From assembly GCA_000499405.2 (NCBI GenBank), contig HG738137.1, positions 12,708,121 to 12,772,120 of the forward strand: a stretch of 64,000 bases of DNA, given 5' to 3'. The DNA is from Onchocerca volvulus. Taxonomy: Eukaryota > Nematoda > Chromadorea > Rhabditida > Onchocercidae. Positions 30,311 through 43,187 of this stretch are shown here, piece after piece. How positions within the stretch are numbered: the stretch's first letter is position 1; each line of letters begins with the position of its first letter. A program made the position numbers and the translations under genes. The notes under the pieces are model-generated. The model was not told where the DNA came from. It searched no databases and was given only the letters and a program-made list of their open reading frames with translations.

Positions 30311-33300
30311 TTAAATCAAAGCAAACATAATGATAAAATTCGGGATTTGCTATTGATCATTTTAGTAGGTCACAAGTTTTGGTGGTAACTTTTCAAAGTT
30401 ATTATTCAAGATTTCCTATTGATCATTATAATCAAGTGGTAATCTTGATGTCGGAAAATTATTCCGAGAAATTTATTGAAATTTCGGCAAAATTATAAGA
30501 ATAAAGTTACATGTGTACACGGTACCTTTCAAAAAATGATAATTAATGATAATGGTATTTCGCAAGATCTTTTTTCATGTTAAAACAATAATGCATGGAG
30601 AGATTTTCAAAAAAATTTTTCCCAATAAATTCTTGGAAAAATTATAACGAATGTAAAAGTAAATAATTATAATGAAATAATGAAGTTTAGAAGATGATAA
30701 AATTGCTAATTTAAATTTTAATTAATAAAACGAAAAAACATATACATTACATATTAAGTGAATCATTGCAGTGAATGATAAATTTTAGAAGATATAAAAT
30801 GACAAAATCATTAATTCAAATTTTAATTAATAAATGAAATATATACACATACACAAGTAAATGCCTATAATGATATATATATTAACAAATTATAGCATAT
30901 TTCTAAGTTTACAAAACTATATATATTGACAAAATTACTGATTTAAATTTTGATTAATAAAATAAAATCTATAAATAATATTATATTGTGGGTAATAATG
31001 AGGAATTGGGTATGAGAAGGAATGAGGTGGTTGATGGATTTAATGGGAAGAAGTTTGAAGGATGTGTTAGCATTTGATGGAAAATGAAGAAGATGAGTTA
31101 AATTGGTTTGGTAAAGTTTATTTGAAAATAGCCTCTAAAGAGATAAAATGAATGAATGATGAAATGAATTGATAGATGGATGGATAGATCGATGAATAGA
31201 TGGGTGGTATTTCGGGGTTGGTTTGATTTGTTGGTTGATTGGAAAGCATCAGTGGAACAACTGATTCAGATGGCATCAAAGATATCGATGAAAATTTTGA
31301 AAAGCATGAAATAAAAGGCAAGAAAAAAGGAGAGGAATGAGAGGAGAAAAAAAAAATTAGAGGAATTGAATAGATTGAAAGAATATTTGAGCGAAGAAAT
31401 GAAAAACAACCGCAGCTGTTTGAGGTTTATAAAGGTACTAAAACAACAATTTCATATTGTTAACAAAATTGAAAATAAAATTAAAATTTATTTTTCTAAT
31501 TAAATCAGTTTAAAAAAAAGAAGAAAATTTTAAGGAGCAAATTTGCTTCACATATTTCATATACTATTTATGATAGATTTATTATAATTTATTAATAAAT
31601 AATTGCATTACTTATATATTTATATTGGATGCAATGTAAATTCTGTAAAATGTAATTTAAAAAGAAAAAAATGCGTCATTTTGCATGCTGCAGTTTGTAT
31701 ATCATGCATATAAGTTATAAATAATGCACTGTCATGCATCTTGCAACAAATATAAACGCATAATCATGCAACTTGCAACAAGTAAAAATGCATTTTCATT
31801 TATGGTATAACAAATAAAAATGTATTATCCTAGAATATTCGTACCAATATAACATCCCGCATGATGCAATCAATTATATAAATGCATGCATGCATGCAAA
31901 TTCATATAAACATTAATTATATATAATTAATATAATTAGAATTACAAAAAAAAAAAAAAAAAGAGAAGTCTTCAATAAGAAGTATACCAAAGAATTTTAA
32001 AACTTAAATGAGTGGGTTTAATGCATCTTTTTTTAATGATTGTCCGCACACTATTTATAGCCTATGAAAAAACTCTTAAAAACCAAAAATGCTTCTTCTA
32101 TTGATAAGAATTGATAAGGTTGGTTGTGGCTTATCAAATGGTGTAGAATTAAGCATAAGAAGGTGAGATTGGTAGTTGAAAACAAAAAAAAGAAAGGAGG
32201 AACAAACATGTTATTCTTAAAAAATATTAATGATATTGACAATATTACAGGCTCGAACTGGTATTGAAAATTTTGTTCTTTTTTTTTTTTTTTTTTTTTA
32301 ATTTCAACTCTCTTTAAAAATTTATTCATTTTTTTTTGTTCCCTTCCTATCATTATTCTCAGTAAAATTCATCTTACTATCATTATTAACATCATTATCA
32401 CTATTATCATCAATCATTTATTATTAACTTTTTTTGGTCAACAAATGGTAATAATAATAAATTAAGAATAAAAAATCAAGTTTTTAAATTATTTTTGATT
32501 TAAAATTCCTTAACAAATCAATCGTTTGTTACCATATCTACTACTAACCCTAATGATAACTGCTACTATTGATATTCATTATTTCTCTTTTATCTCTCCC
32601 CCGCTTCGCCATATCATCCCATCATTCCATTCTTATCTTGATATCAGTTCAAGAAAAGGACAAATCTATTCATTTACATCACATGTATTTTAAAGTTTTT
32701 GAAAATTCAAGAAATTATATATTTTTATAAAATCAAATTTCATAATTAAAAAAAAGGATTGTAAATTTTGATTAGGAAAAAAATGAAATTTTAGAAAAAA
32801 TCAAAAGAAATATAAAAACTGGAGATTAAATAGAAATTCAATATTCTAAATTTTTTCTAAAATTGATTAAAATTTTGTTTCAATTTTAAAACATATCAAA
32901 TATGCAAATATATTTTGAAAAGAATTTAGTCAATAATAAAAATCGAGAAAATATGGAATATTCAATTTAAAAGAGAAATTAAATATTCCATTTTTTCTTT
33001 GTTGGAATTTATTTTTATTTCAATTTTCAATTTAAAACTGAAGATTCATTTGCTATGATTTATTTATTGCTAAATTAATAAATTTGAATGAACACAAAGC
33101 TTTTTTTCCTCGAAATCGATAAAGACAAAAAAAGGACTTTTTTTTTTCATCCTCATATTTATCTTCCTACAAAATCTTGTTGTCCTGAAAATGTGGCCAC
33201 CGATTTTCTCTATTATTTCGTTTCTATCCGAATAAATTGGAAAGAGAAAAGGGAAATCGAAGACTTCAGACTATGCGAAAGAAATAGAATGGTTTTGGAT

Positions 33301-33334
33301 TCTGTGCGGGCAAAAAGTCAATCAGGATTGTGAA

Positions 33335-33810
33335 AAAGCGAAGAATTGATTTCGGATTTTGGGAAGAAAGTTTGATTAGTGTTCATTTAAATTATTCATT
33401 CAAACAGCTGATTAGAAAGACGAACAGCTGATTCAGGAATCTGAAGAAATAAAGATCTGGAGATAAAAAAGATTGAATTAGAATTCTGGAGAAGCAAAGG
33501 ATTAGATTCTAGAAAAATGAAAGCTTCATTCCGGACTTTAGTAAAACGAAAAGCTGATTCAGGAATCTGGAGAAATAAGAAGGGTTCATTTCGGATTCCA
33601 AGGAGGTAAAGAATTGATTCAGGATTCTGGAAAATAAGGAGGCTGATTCCAGATTTTGAAAAGACAAAAGCATGATTTCGAACTCTAGAAAGGCGAACAG
33701 CTGATTTAGATATCTGGAGCAACGAAGAATTGATTCCAGAAAGATGAAGGATTGATGTTGAATTACGGAAAAGTGAAGGATTGATTTCGGATTCTGGAAA
33801 GATGAAATGA
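33335..33810. repeat. Degenerate minisatellite, unit about 32 bp
   Basis: About twelve imperfect units built on AGCTGATTCAGGAATCTGG followed by AGAAATAAAGA. On the minus strand it stays open for 140 codons, with a recurring period of about ten residues, as expected for a tandem repeat rather than a protein. Confidence 0.75.
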
Positions 33811-35773
33811 TTCAACAATCAAAATTGATAATAAAAAAGGAAGTGAGAGGAAGGAGAATCGATGCTTTTTTTTCCACTAATTAATTAAGTACTAAATTAG
33901 GAAAGTAATTGTAACAAAAGAAAAATTAAGAAAAAAAATTATATTCTAGTTGAATTTTCCAATATTTTCAACTTAAATGACAGAAAAAATTAGCGTAAAT
34001 TGAACACGACCAAATTAATTTAAATAAGTAAAAATATAGAAAAATTGTGTCAAATCAAAAACTTGAAAAATTATTTAGCTGTGCCGAAAAAAGAAAAAGG
34101 GAAAAAATTTCAATTAAAAAAAAATTTATAAAAAATAAATTCGAATAATTTGTCAATTAGTAAATATATTATTATTTAATTAGTAAATATAAAATATACT
34201 ATTATACATTGTCAGCAATTAAACAAATGCAGTTAAAATAATATATCCAACTAAAAATGAAACATTAATATCAAAAATAAAATCATATTTTCCAAAAAAA
34301 AACTTGTGATTGATCGAATTTTTAAATTTAATTTTGAAAAAAAAAAAGAAAGATCAATTTTCATTTTTTAGGACTAAACTTTGAACCTTTTATTATCAAT
34401 AACATTGATAAAAATAATATATTTGAAAAGGGTAAAGAAAATATGTTCCAATAAATTAATTTTTTTTCTTGGAAGTAAAAAGTTCCAATATTTCAATTAT
34501 AAATTATTGGGGAATTTTTTTTTTCATTTTTTATATATCCAAAAAGGTTTAAAAGATTAAAAAAAGTACACCTATCGTTACTTGTATAATACTGGGTGAA
34601 AATATACGAACTTAATAAAAGAAATACATCCATTACCTGTTTAATAAGAGTAAAAGTTTAAAGAATGAAAAGTTTGAAATTATTATGCTATACATCGGAT
34701 CAGATGTATCAAAATAAATTCTTTTAATTCTTCACCATTCCTTTTCATTCGAGGCAAATTTTTCAGATCATATTTTAAATCTTAAATTCTCGAATTTGTT
34801 TTTTCCGAGAATAAATTGTCTTAAAATTATAACCTTTTCATTCTTCATTGTGTACTTTTTCTTTTTCCAACTCCTTTTATTTTTCCAAAACTATTCCATA
34901 TTTTATCATTCATTCAACAAAATGGAATTTATTTGAAATAAAATGTTATAAGCTGAAAAAAAAATTTAACAACGAAAAGAGAAGAAAAAAGTACCAAAAA
35001 TACTGGGAATAAAAAAAAAAAAAATACCAGAAGTATGGGGGTGAAATCAAAAAAAAGTGGGTAATGATGGTAATATATGTATGTGTTTGGGCTGAATGAG
35101 GCGAAAAATGGAATGATTTGTGATGTGAAAATGGGTAAGGGCTTTTCGGCGGGTTTTCGGCATAACGAAATCTTTGAAATGATTGATAGCTAAAAATCCT
35201 CACCTCTAACAACTTCGCCACTCTGATCAAAGTAATCCGTGTAAATTCTTAATGAAAAAGAGAGATTTTGAAATTTCAAATTATGATTTATTTTAATTTT
35301 TGCATCGCCAGATGTGTATATGTATGGGACAAAATTTTAATTCATAGATTAATTTTAAGAAAAAAAAAATTATTTGGAGTTTTTGAAGAAAAATAAATAA
35401 ATATTGAAATTTCAAAAAAAAAATTTTTTTTTCAAAAATAAATTCCGATTTTATTCAAATAATTTAAAGTTTAATGATTAATATTTTAGCAAAATTTATT
35501 GAACTATTATTTCCCTTTTTCATTCCTACCTTTTCTCCTTCTATCACTCACTAAATAAGTAGTATTACTATAATTATCTTCCAATTAAGCTGATAAAATA
35601 AAAAATGTTCTATTCCATTATTGGTATCAATTATATCATCCTTTTAAGCTTTCAAATCTTTTCATAATTTAAGTTAATTAAATGTTCGCACAGTCATTGC
35701 TTTCACATATCTTTGTCTCTCTCTCTCTCCCATGATATTTCACCACTTTTCCATATTTAATAATTGTATTTAA

Positions 35774-35810
<37 letters not shown>

Positions 35811-35812
35811 AT
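35774..35812. repeat. AT dinucleotide microsatellite
   Basis: An almost uninterrupted run of TA repeats. Confidence 0.9.
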
Positions 35813-35884
35813 TGAAAATAAATAATGTCTGTGCAAGAAAAGAAAAAATTTTTCTAAGGAAAAGGGTGAATACAACTATTCATT

Positions 35885-36145
35885 ACATTGAAATAAAATG
35901 AGTTGGAATACAGAATATATTGAAATAAAATAAGCGGAATACATTAGAACAAAAGAAATGAAATATAATGGAAGAAATGTAATGGGTAAATAAATGAAAT
36001 TTATTGAAATAGAAAAGAATGGATAGAATATATTGGAACGAAATGAATGAAATACATTGATATACAATGGATGGAATATATCGGAATGAAATGGAATTAA
36101 ATAGAATATATTGGAACGGAAAGTGATGGATGGAATATATTGAAG
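35885..36145. repeat. GGAATATATTG satellite, left part
   Basis: Degenerate units such as GGAATATATTGGAACGAAATG repeat about every 20-40 bp. The same units reappear at 36643-36730, on the far side of the inverted-repeat element, so the array appears to have been split by an insertion. Confidence 0.7.
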
Positions 36146-36154
36146 ACGAGAACA

Positions 36155-36400
36155 TCTATATAAATAAAAATGTAAACGTTGTGGCTTTTGATACACCGTT
36201 TCAAGTTCTTCACTGATTGCTTTGAAATTTTGATACTATATGGATATATACCGATTCTTTTTTCGTTGTCCGTAAAGATAAACATGTTTACCGCCAAAAA
36301 GCAGTAAGTACAAATACGTTTCCCGCCAAAACATTGCGATTAACGGATTAACAGAAGTGAGATCAACCAGTCATTTTGATTCACTACTAGGTAACAAATA
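36155..36400 (+). mobile_element. Partial copy of an inverted-repeat element (left end only)
   Basis: Begins with TCTATATAAATAAAAATGTA (36155), the same end sequence as the complete element starting at 36407, and continues with closely similar sequence (TTTCAAGTTCTTCACTGATT and a following TTTGAAATTTT). The right inverted repeat is absent. It carries two copies of GTTTMCCGCCAAAA, at 36287 and 36318. Confidence 0.5.
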
Positions 36401-36406
36401 ATCCAT

Positions 36407-36607
36407 GTCTATATAAATAAAAATGTAAATGTTCATTGTGGTTTTTGACACAACATTTCAAGTTCTTCATTGATTGGTTTGAAATTTTTGAAACAATGTT
36501 GCATTCGAATAGACGTGTGCTTTATATTGATATATCTACCTTTTTTTTTATCTGTCACATCTGCGACAGGTCAAAGTATGTGAGCAAACATTTTTATTTA
36601 TATAGAC
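36407..36607 (+). mobile_element. 201-bp element with perfect 20-bp terminal inverted repeats
   Basis: GTCTATATAAATAAAAATGT at 36407-36426 is the exact reverse complement of ACATTTTTATTTATATAGAC at 36588-36607. There is no coding capacity. The TCTATATAAATAAAAATG start and the CTAG just after the right end resemble the ends of some Helitron-type elements, but the inverted repeats fit a MITE. The class is uncertain. Confidence 0.6.
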
Positions 36608-36642
36608 TAGTTTTAGATGCTTGGCCATCCAGCTAATACTAG

Positions 36643-36730
36643 AATAGAATGAATGAAATATATTAGAATCAGAATGAAATGGATGAAATATATCGGAATG
36701 AAATATATTGGAATGAAATGAATGGTAATA
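36643..36730. repeat. GGAATATATTG satellite, right part
   Basis: Units GAATGAAATATATTAGAATC and CGGAATGAAATATATTGGAA match the array at 35885-36145 and resume directly after the inverted-repeat element. Confidence 0.65.
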
Positions 36731-36809
36731 TCAGCGAGCGGATAAAAGCCACATCTGGTGGTAGTGGGTAGCAATATAGATGGATCGGTCGGTAAGTATT
36801 TGTGAATGT

Positions 36810-36905
36810 TTGCTTGCTGCAAAATATATTGCTATTCTTTGCTTGCCTGCTTGCTTCTTGCTTGCTTGCTTGTTTATTTGTTTGCTTGCTTTGCGTGCTT
36901 GCTTA
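36810..36905. repeat. Interrupted TTGC tetranucleotide repeat
   Basis: Runs of GCTTGCTTGCTTG broken by TTTA and CCTG variants. Confidence 0.8.
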
Positions 36906-37310
36906 GGCAAAAGCCACATGGCATAGCCATCAAATAAACCAATGTTCAATGTTACTACAATACCATCTTTCTAATGAATTCTATTGCTACTGCTATTGTT
37001 CGTAATTTCTGATAATGATAATGATAATGGTAGTGATTATTACTGATGGATAATGAATGATGATTTTTTTATATTTTACACTCAACAAACTGACAAAATG
37101 GAAGTGTAAAAGATGCGAACATATGGGATTGATAGGATTAAACGATGAAAAGAAAATTCATTACAAAGCTTTTTGAATTTCAGCACTGTTACCATATTTG
37201 GATATCTGAATGGAAATTTTCTGTTGCAAAAAATTTTAATCTGAATAATATAAACATTTTATTAAATTAATGAAATTCTATCATGTTTGAAATGACAAGC
37301 TTGAACATAT

Positions 37311-37610
37311 ATCAATCTGATATCAACAATATCAAAAATATCATTGATATTGTGAGACTAATAGCTTAAACATTTCACATTAGCAGCCTGATATCAATAA
37401 TATTCAAAATATCATTGATATCATGAATTGATAAGCCTAAACAAATCATTATTAATCTGGCACCAATAATATCAACAATATCGTTGATGTTATAAAATAA
37501 TTAACTTAAATACACCAATTATCAATCTAATATTAATAATATCAAAAATAGCATTTATATTATAAAATGCTAAGCTTAAATATTGTCCAATTAATATCAA
37601 TAGTACCAAT
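37311..37610. repeat. Tandem repeat, unit about 70 bp, with a palindromic core
   Basis: Units begin near 37311, 37382, 37451 and 37521 with ATCAATCTGATATCAA-type sequence, and a partial unit follows. Each contains a near-palindrome such as AATATCATTGATATT and a trailing AAGCTTAAA or AGCCTAAA block. Confidence 0.7.
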
Positions 37611-37892
37611 ATTTAACAGATAGTTGGTAAATTAATCATATGAAATCGAATATCGGAATTAATTTAAAGCCAATTATTATTGCTTTGTGTTTAAGTAAAG
37701 TTATGTCGGATTAAAATGTTATTTGCTTCCGGAAAGCATTTAGTTTGATTGGATGTGGCTTATTGAAGTACTCGAGAAATTAATGGTGTCAGTTGTTCAA
37801 TGATTGGTGTGGTTACGTCATTTCGACACACACACTTCTGCTGTGGTATTACAACAATTTTGCCCACAATCCAAATAAATTACACACAAAAT

Positions 37893-37978
37893 ACACGCAC
37901 ACACACACACACATACACACATACACACACATACATACACATACACACACACACATACACACACGGACATACACACAT
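37893..37978. repeat. CA dinucleotide microsatellite
   Basis: CACACA runs with CATACA interruptions. They account for the Thr-His open frames in this stretch. Confidence 0.9.
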
Positions 37979-38339
37979 ATATATAAATGTATGTACACCT
38001 ATTTACATATGTATATAATTCTAAAATTTTGTATATGTAATAATTTCATCTAATCATTGGAAGTAATAAAATTGAGAATTTCATCCTTTTTGAATTTATT
38101 TTATAATTTAAAAGAAATATTCCGATAAATCAGCAAAATTATGATACATTTTTGAATATTACTTTAATCGATTCATTTAATAGAAAGTTATGATTGAAAA
38201 TTGTAATTGTCCAATTGTTTTTTATCCTGAGAATTTTGATGTATATAAAAGTTGCATCAAATTAATCGATTAGAGTAATTAACAATTTATTATATCCATC
38301 TAATTTTTTTTGCAAATAATTTTTTTGTAATTCATTGTT

Positions 38340-39410
38340 ATCTATTATCATAAGCCGTAATCCGTTATCCTTTGCCTGTTATTCGTTATTATTATCCGTT
38401 ATTCACGATCATTATAATTAATTAATACCAGGTGTTGTTCAAAATAGTCATATCACATTTATTTGATGATATTCGTTGACAAATAAATATGATTGTTATT
38501 ACTATTTGATCATAACAAATTTGTTATTTCGATATTATTATTATTCGGATAATACGGATAATAATTATCCATTGTTAATCATCATTGTCCGTTATCCATT
38601 GTCATTATCTGTTATCCTTATCAATTATTATCTTCCTGCTATTATTGCATTATCTTTTTATTCATTATCTTAGTTCATTTTTACTTTGCTCTGTAACTTT
38701 TTCTGCCACATTTGCATTGAATATTACACACTCTGAAGCAATATTTAAAAAAGCCGGTTTCCTATTTCTTATTATTTTTGGATCATTTGAATTAATTCGA
38801 AAAATTTAACTTCAAATTTGAATTTTCAATATCCGAAAACCGGATAAAAAAACTATCAAGAATTTTTGAACTGAATTAATTCTCGGATATCTTATCTCTT
38901 TTAGTTATCAAAAAGTGATCCAAAAAAAAAATCGTTGCCTGTTTTTGTCATCATTATTCGTAATCCGTTATCATTATCATTTATCCACTATCATTACCCT
39001 TTATATGCTATCTTCGTTTGCTTTTCAATTATCATTACAGTTAATTAACACTAGGCGATATTCAGAATATTCATATTACATATGTAAAAATTAATGTTAT
39101 TCATTATTAACTATAAATGATTATTATTTAACCATAACAAATTCGTTATTCCGATATTATATTATTATCTTAACGGATAATAATATAATATCATAATATC
39201 ATTCACGGATAATAATATAATATCATCGGATAATATTATTTATTATCATTATCACTTTTTTGCTGTATTCTTTATCTATTATTTTTGTCTGTTTTTCGTT
39301 ATCATTATCATTTATTCATTGTCATTATTCTTAATGCATTATTTTTATCTCTTATCATCGCCATTAATATTTAGCTATTTGTTATCATTATCATTGTTAA
39401 CTGTTTCTAT
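38340..39410. repeat. Degenerate TTATCATTATCCG-type repeat region
   Basis: Words such as CCGTTATCC, TTATCATTATC and CGGATAATAAT recur throughout about 1 kb on both strands, including a near-exact direct repeat of ACGGATAATAATATAATATC at about 39172 and 39203. No gene is visible. Confidence 0.55.
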
Positions 39411-40264
39411 TCCTATTCAGAACAGTATTTCTACCATTGTGTCATTGATAGCGCTAATATGCTATGATTAATTTTAATTGCATGAAATTATTTAATTACC
39501 AAATTAAATGATAAAAGAAAAGCAAAATTGCACAATTTTATTAGTGGAAGTAACATGCCAAAAAACGAATAGATCGCAAATCTGCCCATTTTTAGAATTG
39601 TCTCTTTCTCTTTTTTTTTTTTCAAATGGTTTTAAGAAAATTTCAAAAAAACAAATATGTTAGGGGAAATAATTGAAAAATTCAGCAAGTCAACAAATTT
39701 GATTTATTGCTGGCAGAATTTAAGTCTGAACTCTATTAGCGACATGCAATTTAAAAAAAAAAAATGACGATCTGAATGTAAAAAAAAAAAAAAAGAAAAA
39801 AATAAAGCTACCACTCAAAAATGAACTTACAAATGAAATTCGAGAGTTAATCAACAAAAACGTAAAATTATATTAATTTAAAATTTTTAAATATCACAAT
39901 AATTTCTCACTTAAGAGTTATTACAAAGTTTTAATTTGGCTACTTTAATTCAAAATGTTACTAAATATTGTTAAGCTTTGATTTGATTATTTTAAATAAA
40001 AATAAATATTACCAAATATTTAACAATATATCTTTTATGTGTTGCATAAATTTTGATTTAATTGTTTTAATTAGAAGTAAATGCCATCAAATATAACATC
40101 AATTTCCTGCATAATTTACGTAATAATGCAAGTCATAATTTTCCATTATATCGGATTCCAATTAATTTCTCTAAATTTGTAAAAATAAAGAAGAAAAAAA
40201 AAACTAAAATGAATAAAAATAGAATGCATTAGCAATAGAATAATACATGATTGATAAAATTATT

Positions 40265-43187
40265 TTACACTTGGTTTGAACCTAAGATACCGAGACCGGA
40301 ACGTTTATTTTTCATACGTCGATTCTGGAACCAAATTTTGATTTGTGTTTCCGATAACTGCAATTTTTGAGCCAATTGATATCTAAAAAAATAATATAAA
40401 ATATATTAACAATATATCAATTTTAATTTATGGATTTTTTTAAATAAGTGAAGAAAATATAATATGGAAATAGATAAAAAATTAACGAATAAATTAAAAA
40501 ATTAATTATCAAAAATTAAGTGATTTAAAAAAAAATTTGCTGAATGACATGCATTTTGGCTAATATTTTTACTTTCTTGGTCAAAACAAAATATAAAAAT
40601 AATTGAAGAAAATGCTTAATTTTAACTCGTACAATAAATTTCAAAAGATATATTGTCCCTTTATATTCTCCGCATTTATATTTTGAAATATTAATCAATA
40701 ATTATAACTATACTTAATTATGTTATAAATATGATAATCAGTGATGATTACTCATGATAAGCATATCAATGATGATTATTCACAATAGAATGATGGTTAT
40801 TTTTCATAATTACATATTTCATCAATTCCAATGATATCAAATATTTTTTAATTAAAAAAAATAATAGTTATGAAAAAATAGGAAAAAAATGAGAGGATAT
40901 TGATTTAAATAAAATATTCAGAATTTAAGAATACAACTTTCTTTTTTTTGAATTATCGAATCAAATTTATAACTTTTATTTTTTCTCACTCTTTTTTCCG
41001 CAGTTCTTGGCTTGATATTTTTTCATAACTTAGAGATTAATCACTAAATAAGTCATTTATTTTTGGATTGATATTTCTTGATAACTTAATAATTAGTTAG
41101 TGATTAAGTCAAATTATTCCTGGCCCAGTATTTTTTGATAAATTACGACTTAATTAATAAGTAAATTATTTGTTCTTGGTTTAATATTTTTTGATAAGTT
41201 AAGAATTCATTAATAAATATATTAATAGATTACAAAATAGTCTTTGGAATGAATTTATTTCAAATTTGACAAAATATCACCGTATTTAAGGAAAATTGAA
41301 ATTTTATTCGTATAATGTTGATAAGAAGATTAACACCAATAATCATTGGCCATTTCTCGTGAATGCTAATAATGGCCTTGTTGTCTTTTGTCCAATCAAT
41401 ATGTAAGCAACCTAGGCTCTATTTTGGATGCTATGGATTGCAAAGTTATTTTATCCTTTTATTTTAAAGTATACGGTACCGTTTAGGTCGTGATAAATAG
41501 CGAGTTTGCGCGAAATTTCGTTCAAGTTCAATAAGTTGTTCAGTTGTAAATGCTGTTCGTGGACGTCGTATCTTTCCCAATGCTTGCCATGCATTTACTA
41601 TAAAAGTAATCATAAATTTAATATTAATTTAGAAATTCAAACTTAACTGTTATGAGTTAAAAATTGACAAATTAGTTATAATTAAATAATGTTAAAATTT
41701 AAATTTTATTAAAGTTCAACTTTAAATAGTCAACTATTAAATGAAAGTGACGAATTTTGATTTATTATCTGCAGTTTTACAAAAATCAATAAATCTTTTA
41801 TTTAATCCTAGAATTTAATTAATCTTAAAATTTTAAGTTTATTGCAGATAAAATCATTTTATAATTATTTGACATAATTTCAAAGAAAACTTACAATCAA
41901 CTTCCAAGCTATTTTATTTTTTACTGTTCTTTCTAGCTAACACTATAAAATTCATATTATTTGCCCTATATTATAAATTTAATATTATTTCAGTTAAATT
42001 TAATCCCAAAAGATTTAAATCCTCAAAATAACCGTATTTTTGCTTTAAAATAAATTACTTTAAAATAATTTTACTTTGAAACGAAATAAAAATTGATAAT
42101 ATCTTAATTCTTTGTTATCTCCTTAAAAAAAAAAAAGAAAAAAAAAATGACTGAAAAAGTTTTTTTTTGATTTAATTAATTTCACATTTATATCGTATTT
42201 AATTTTTTTCTTCACATTTTTTAATTTCAGATTTTATATAGTCAAAAATTATATACGAGTTTCAATCATAAATTAAATTTTAGTAAAATTAAATAAAAAA
42301 ATATTCTAGTCTATAACATTAATTTATTATTCCCTTAATTTCAGACGTTAAATATTCTGAAACTATTCAAAATTGTGTACAAATTTTAATTTTATTAAAA
42401 ACTAAGTTATCATAAAATCAAGTAAAAAAAATATTTCATTCCATAATATCAATTTCATACTTTTTATTCGTCAATTTCAGGCTTTTTATATTCCGAAACT
42501 GTTAGAATTGTGTACAAATTTTAATTGCAGATTAAATTAGCGTAAGATAGAATAAAAAAAAAATCGTTTATCGTAGTAAATTAAGATGGAAAACTAACTT
42601 GTTAGAGCAAGATGATCGTAGAGTAATGGAATGTTAGTGGCATGATACATGGATGGATACGGTAGTTGTTCAGTTAGAATTGGTGCTCTCTCTGTCCTTG
42701 TTGCCATAGTTGTTGTTGTTGTTGATGATGTTGTTGTCGTTGTCGATGATGCTATTGTTGCTGTTATCATTGGTAACATATATGATGATGTTGTTGTTGT
42801 TGTTGATGATGGTGATGATGATGATGATGACGATAGCATAACTGGTGTTGTAACGGTTATTGTTGATGATGAAGTTGGCGTTATAGATGATTGAACATAC
42901 CGTAACATTTCCATTTCGGTGAATTTTTTCGCAATATGTTGATTTTCAGGAGAATGATGATTTTCAGAAAATAATGATAGCGAATTAATCGAATAAGTTG
43001 GTGAAGAAATATTATCAGGTAGAATATGAATTATTTTTCCATTTAATTTTCGATGACTTGATGATGACGATACTGTATTCGTCTGATTACTATTAATATT
43101 ATTGGTATTATTATTATTATGATTATGATTAGGATTATTATCATGATTATTATCATGTCGTAAGAGAGCATCAATTGAGGTGAACAT
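40265..43187 (-). CDS. ceh-12: Homeobox transcription factor, MNX/HB9 class (CEH-12-like)
   Basis: Three exons on the minus strand: 42599-43187, 41480-41597 and 40265-40382. Total 825 nt, 274 aa, in frame to TAA. The homeodomain is split across exons 2 and 3: [19 protein letters not shown], then [11 protein letters not shown], then [27 protein letters not shown] and YLSRPKR are hallmarks of the HB9/MNX class, and the N terminus ([12 protein letters not shown]) resembles the FxIDALL motif at the start of HB9 proteins. These factors specify motor neurons. Exon 1 encodes an N/H-rich run and then Ser and Thr homopolymers from trinucleotide repeats, so its length may vary among strains. Only about 13 residues follow the homeodomain. 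Residue 56 of the homeodomain is Asn where MNX has Trp. The start codon lies 2 nt after a CCTAG acceptor. Class is well supported; one-to-one orthology is inferred. Confidence 0.86.
42695..42850. repeat. Trinucleotide (GTT/GAT) repeats within homeobox exon 1
   Basis: On the coding (minus) strand these are AAC, ATC, ACA and TCA type triplets that give runs of Thr and Ser, including at least seven Ser in a row. The same triplets give an acidic Val/Asp open frame on the plus strand, which is not a gene. Confidence 0.8.

Noticed and set aside
33396..33818. A 140-codon minus-strand frame with a repeating ten-residue period.
   Set aside because: It is explained by the 32-bp minisatellite; there are no splice sites or codon signal.
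42649..42894. Val/Asp-rich plus-strand frame.
   Set aside because: Antisense of the triplet repeats in homeobox exon 1.
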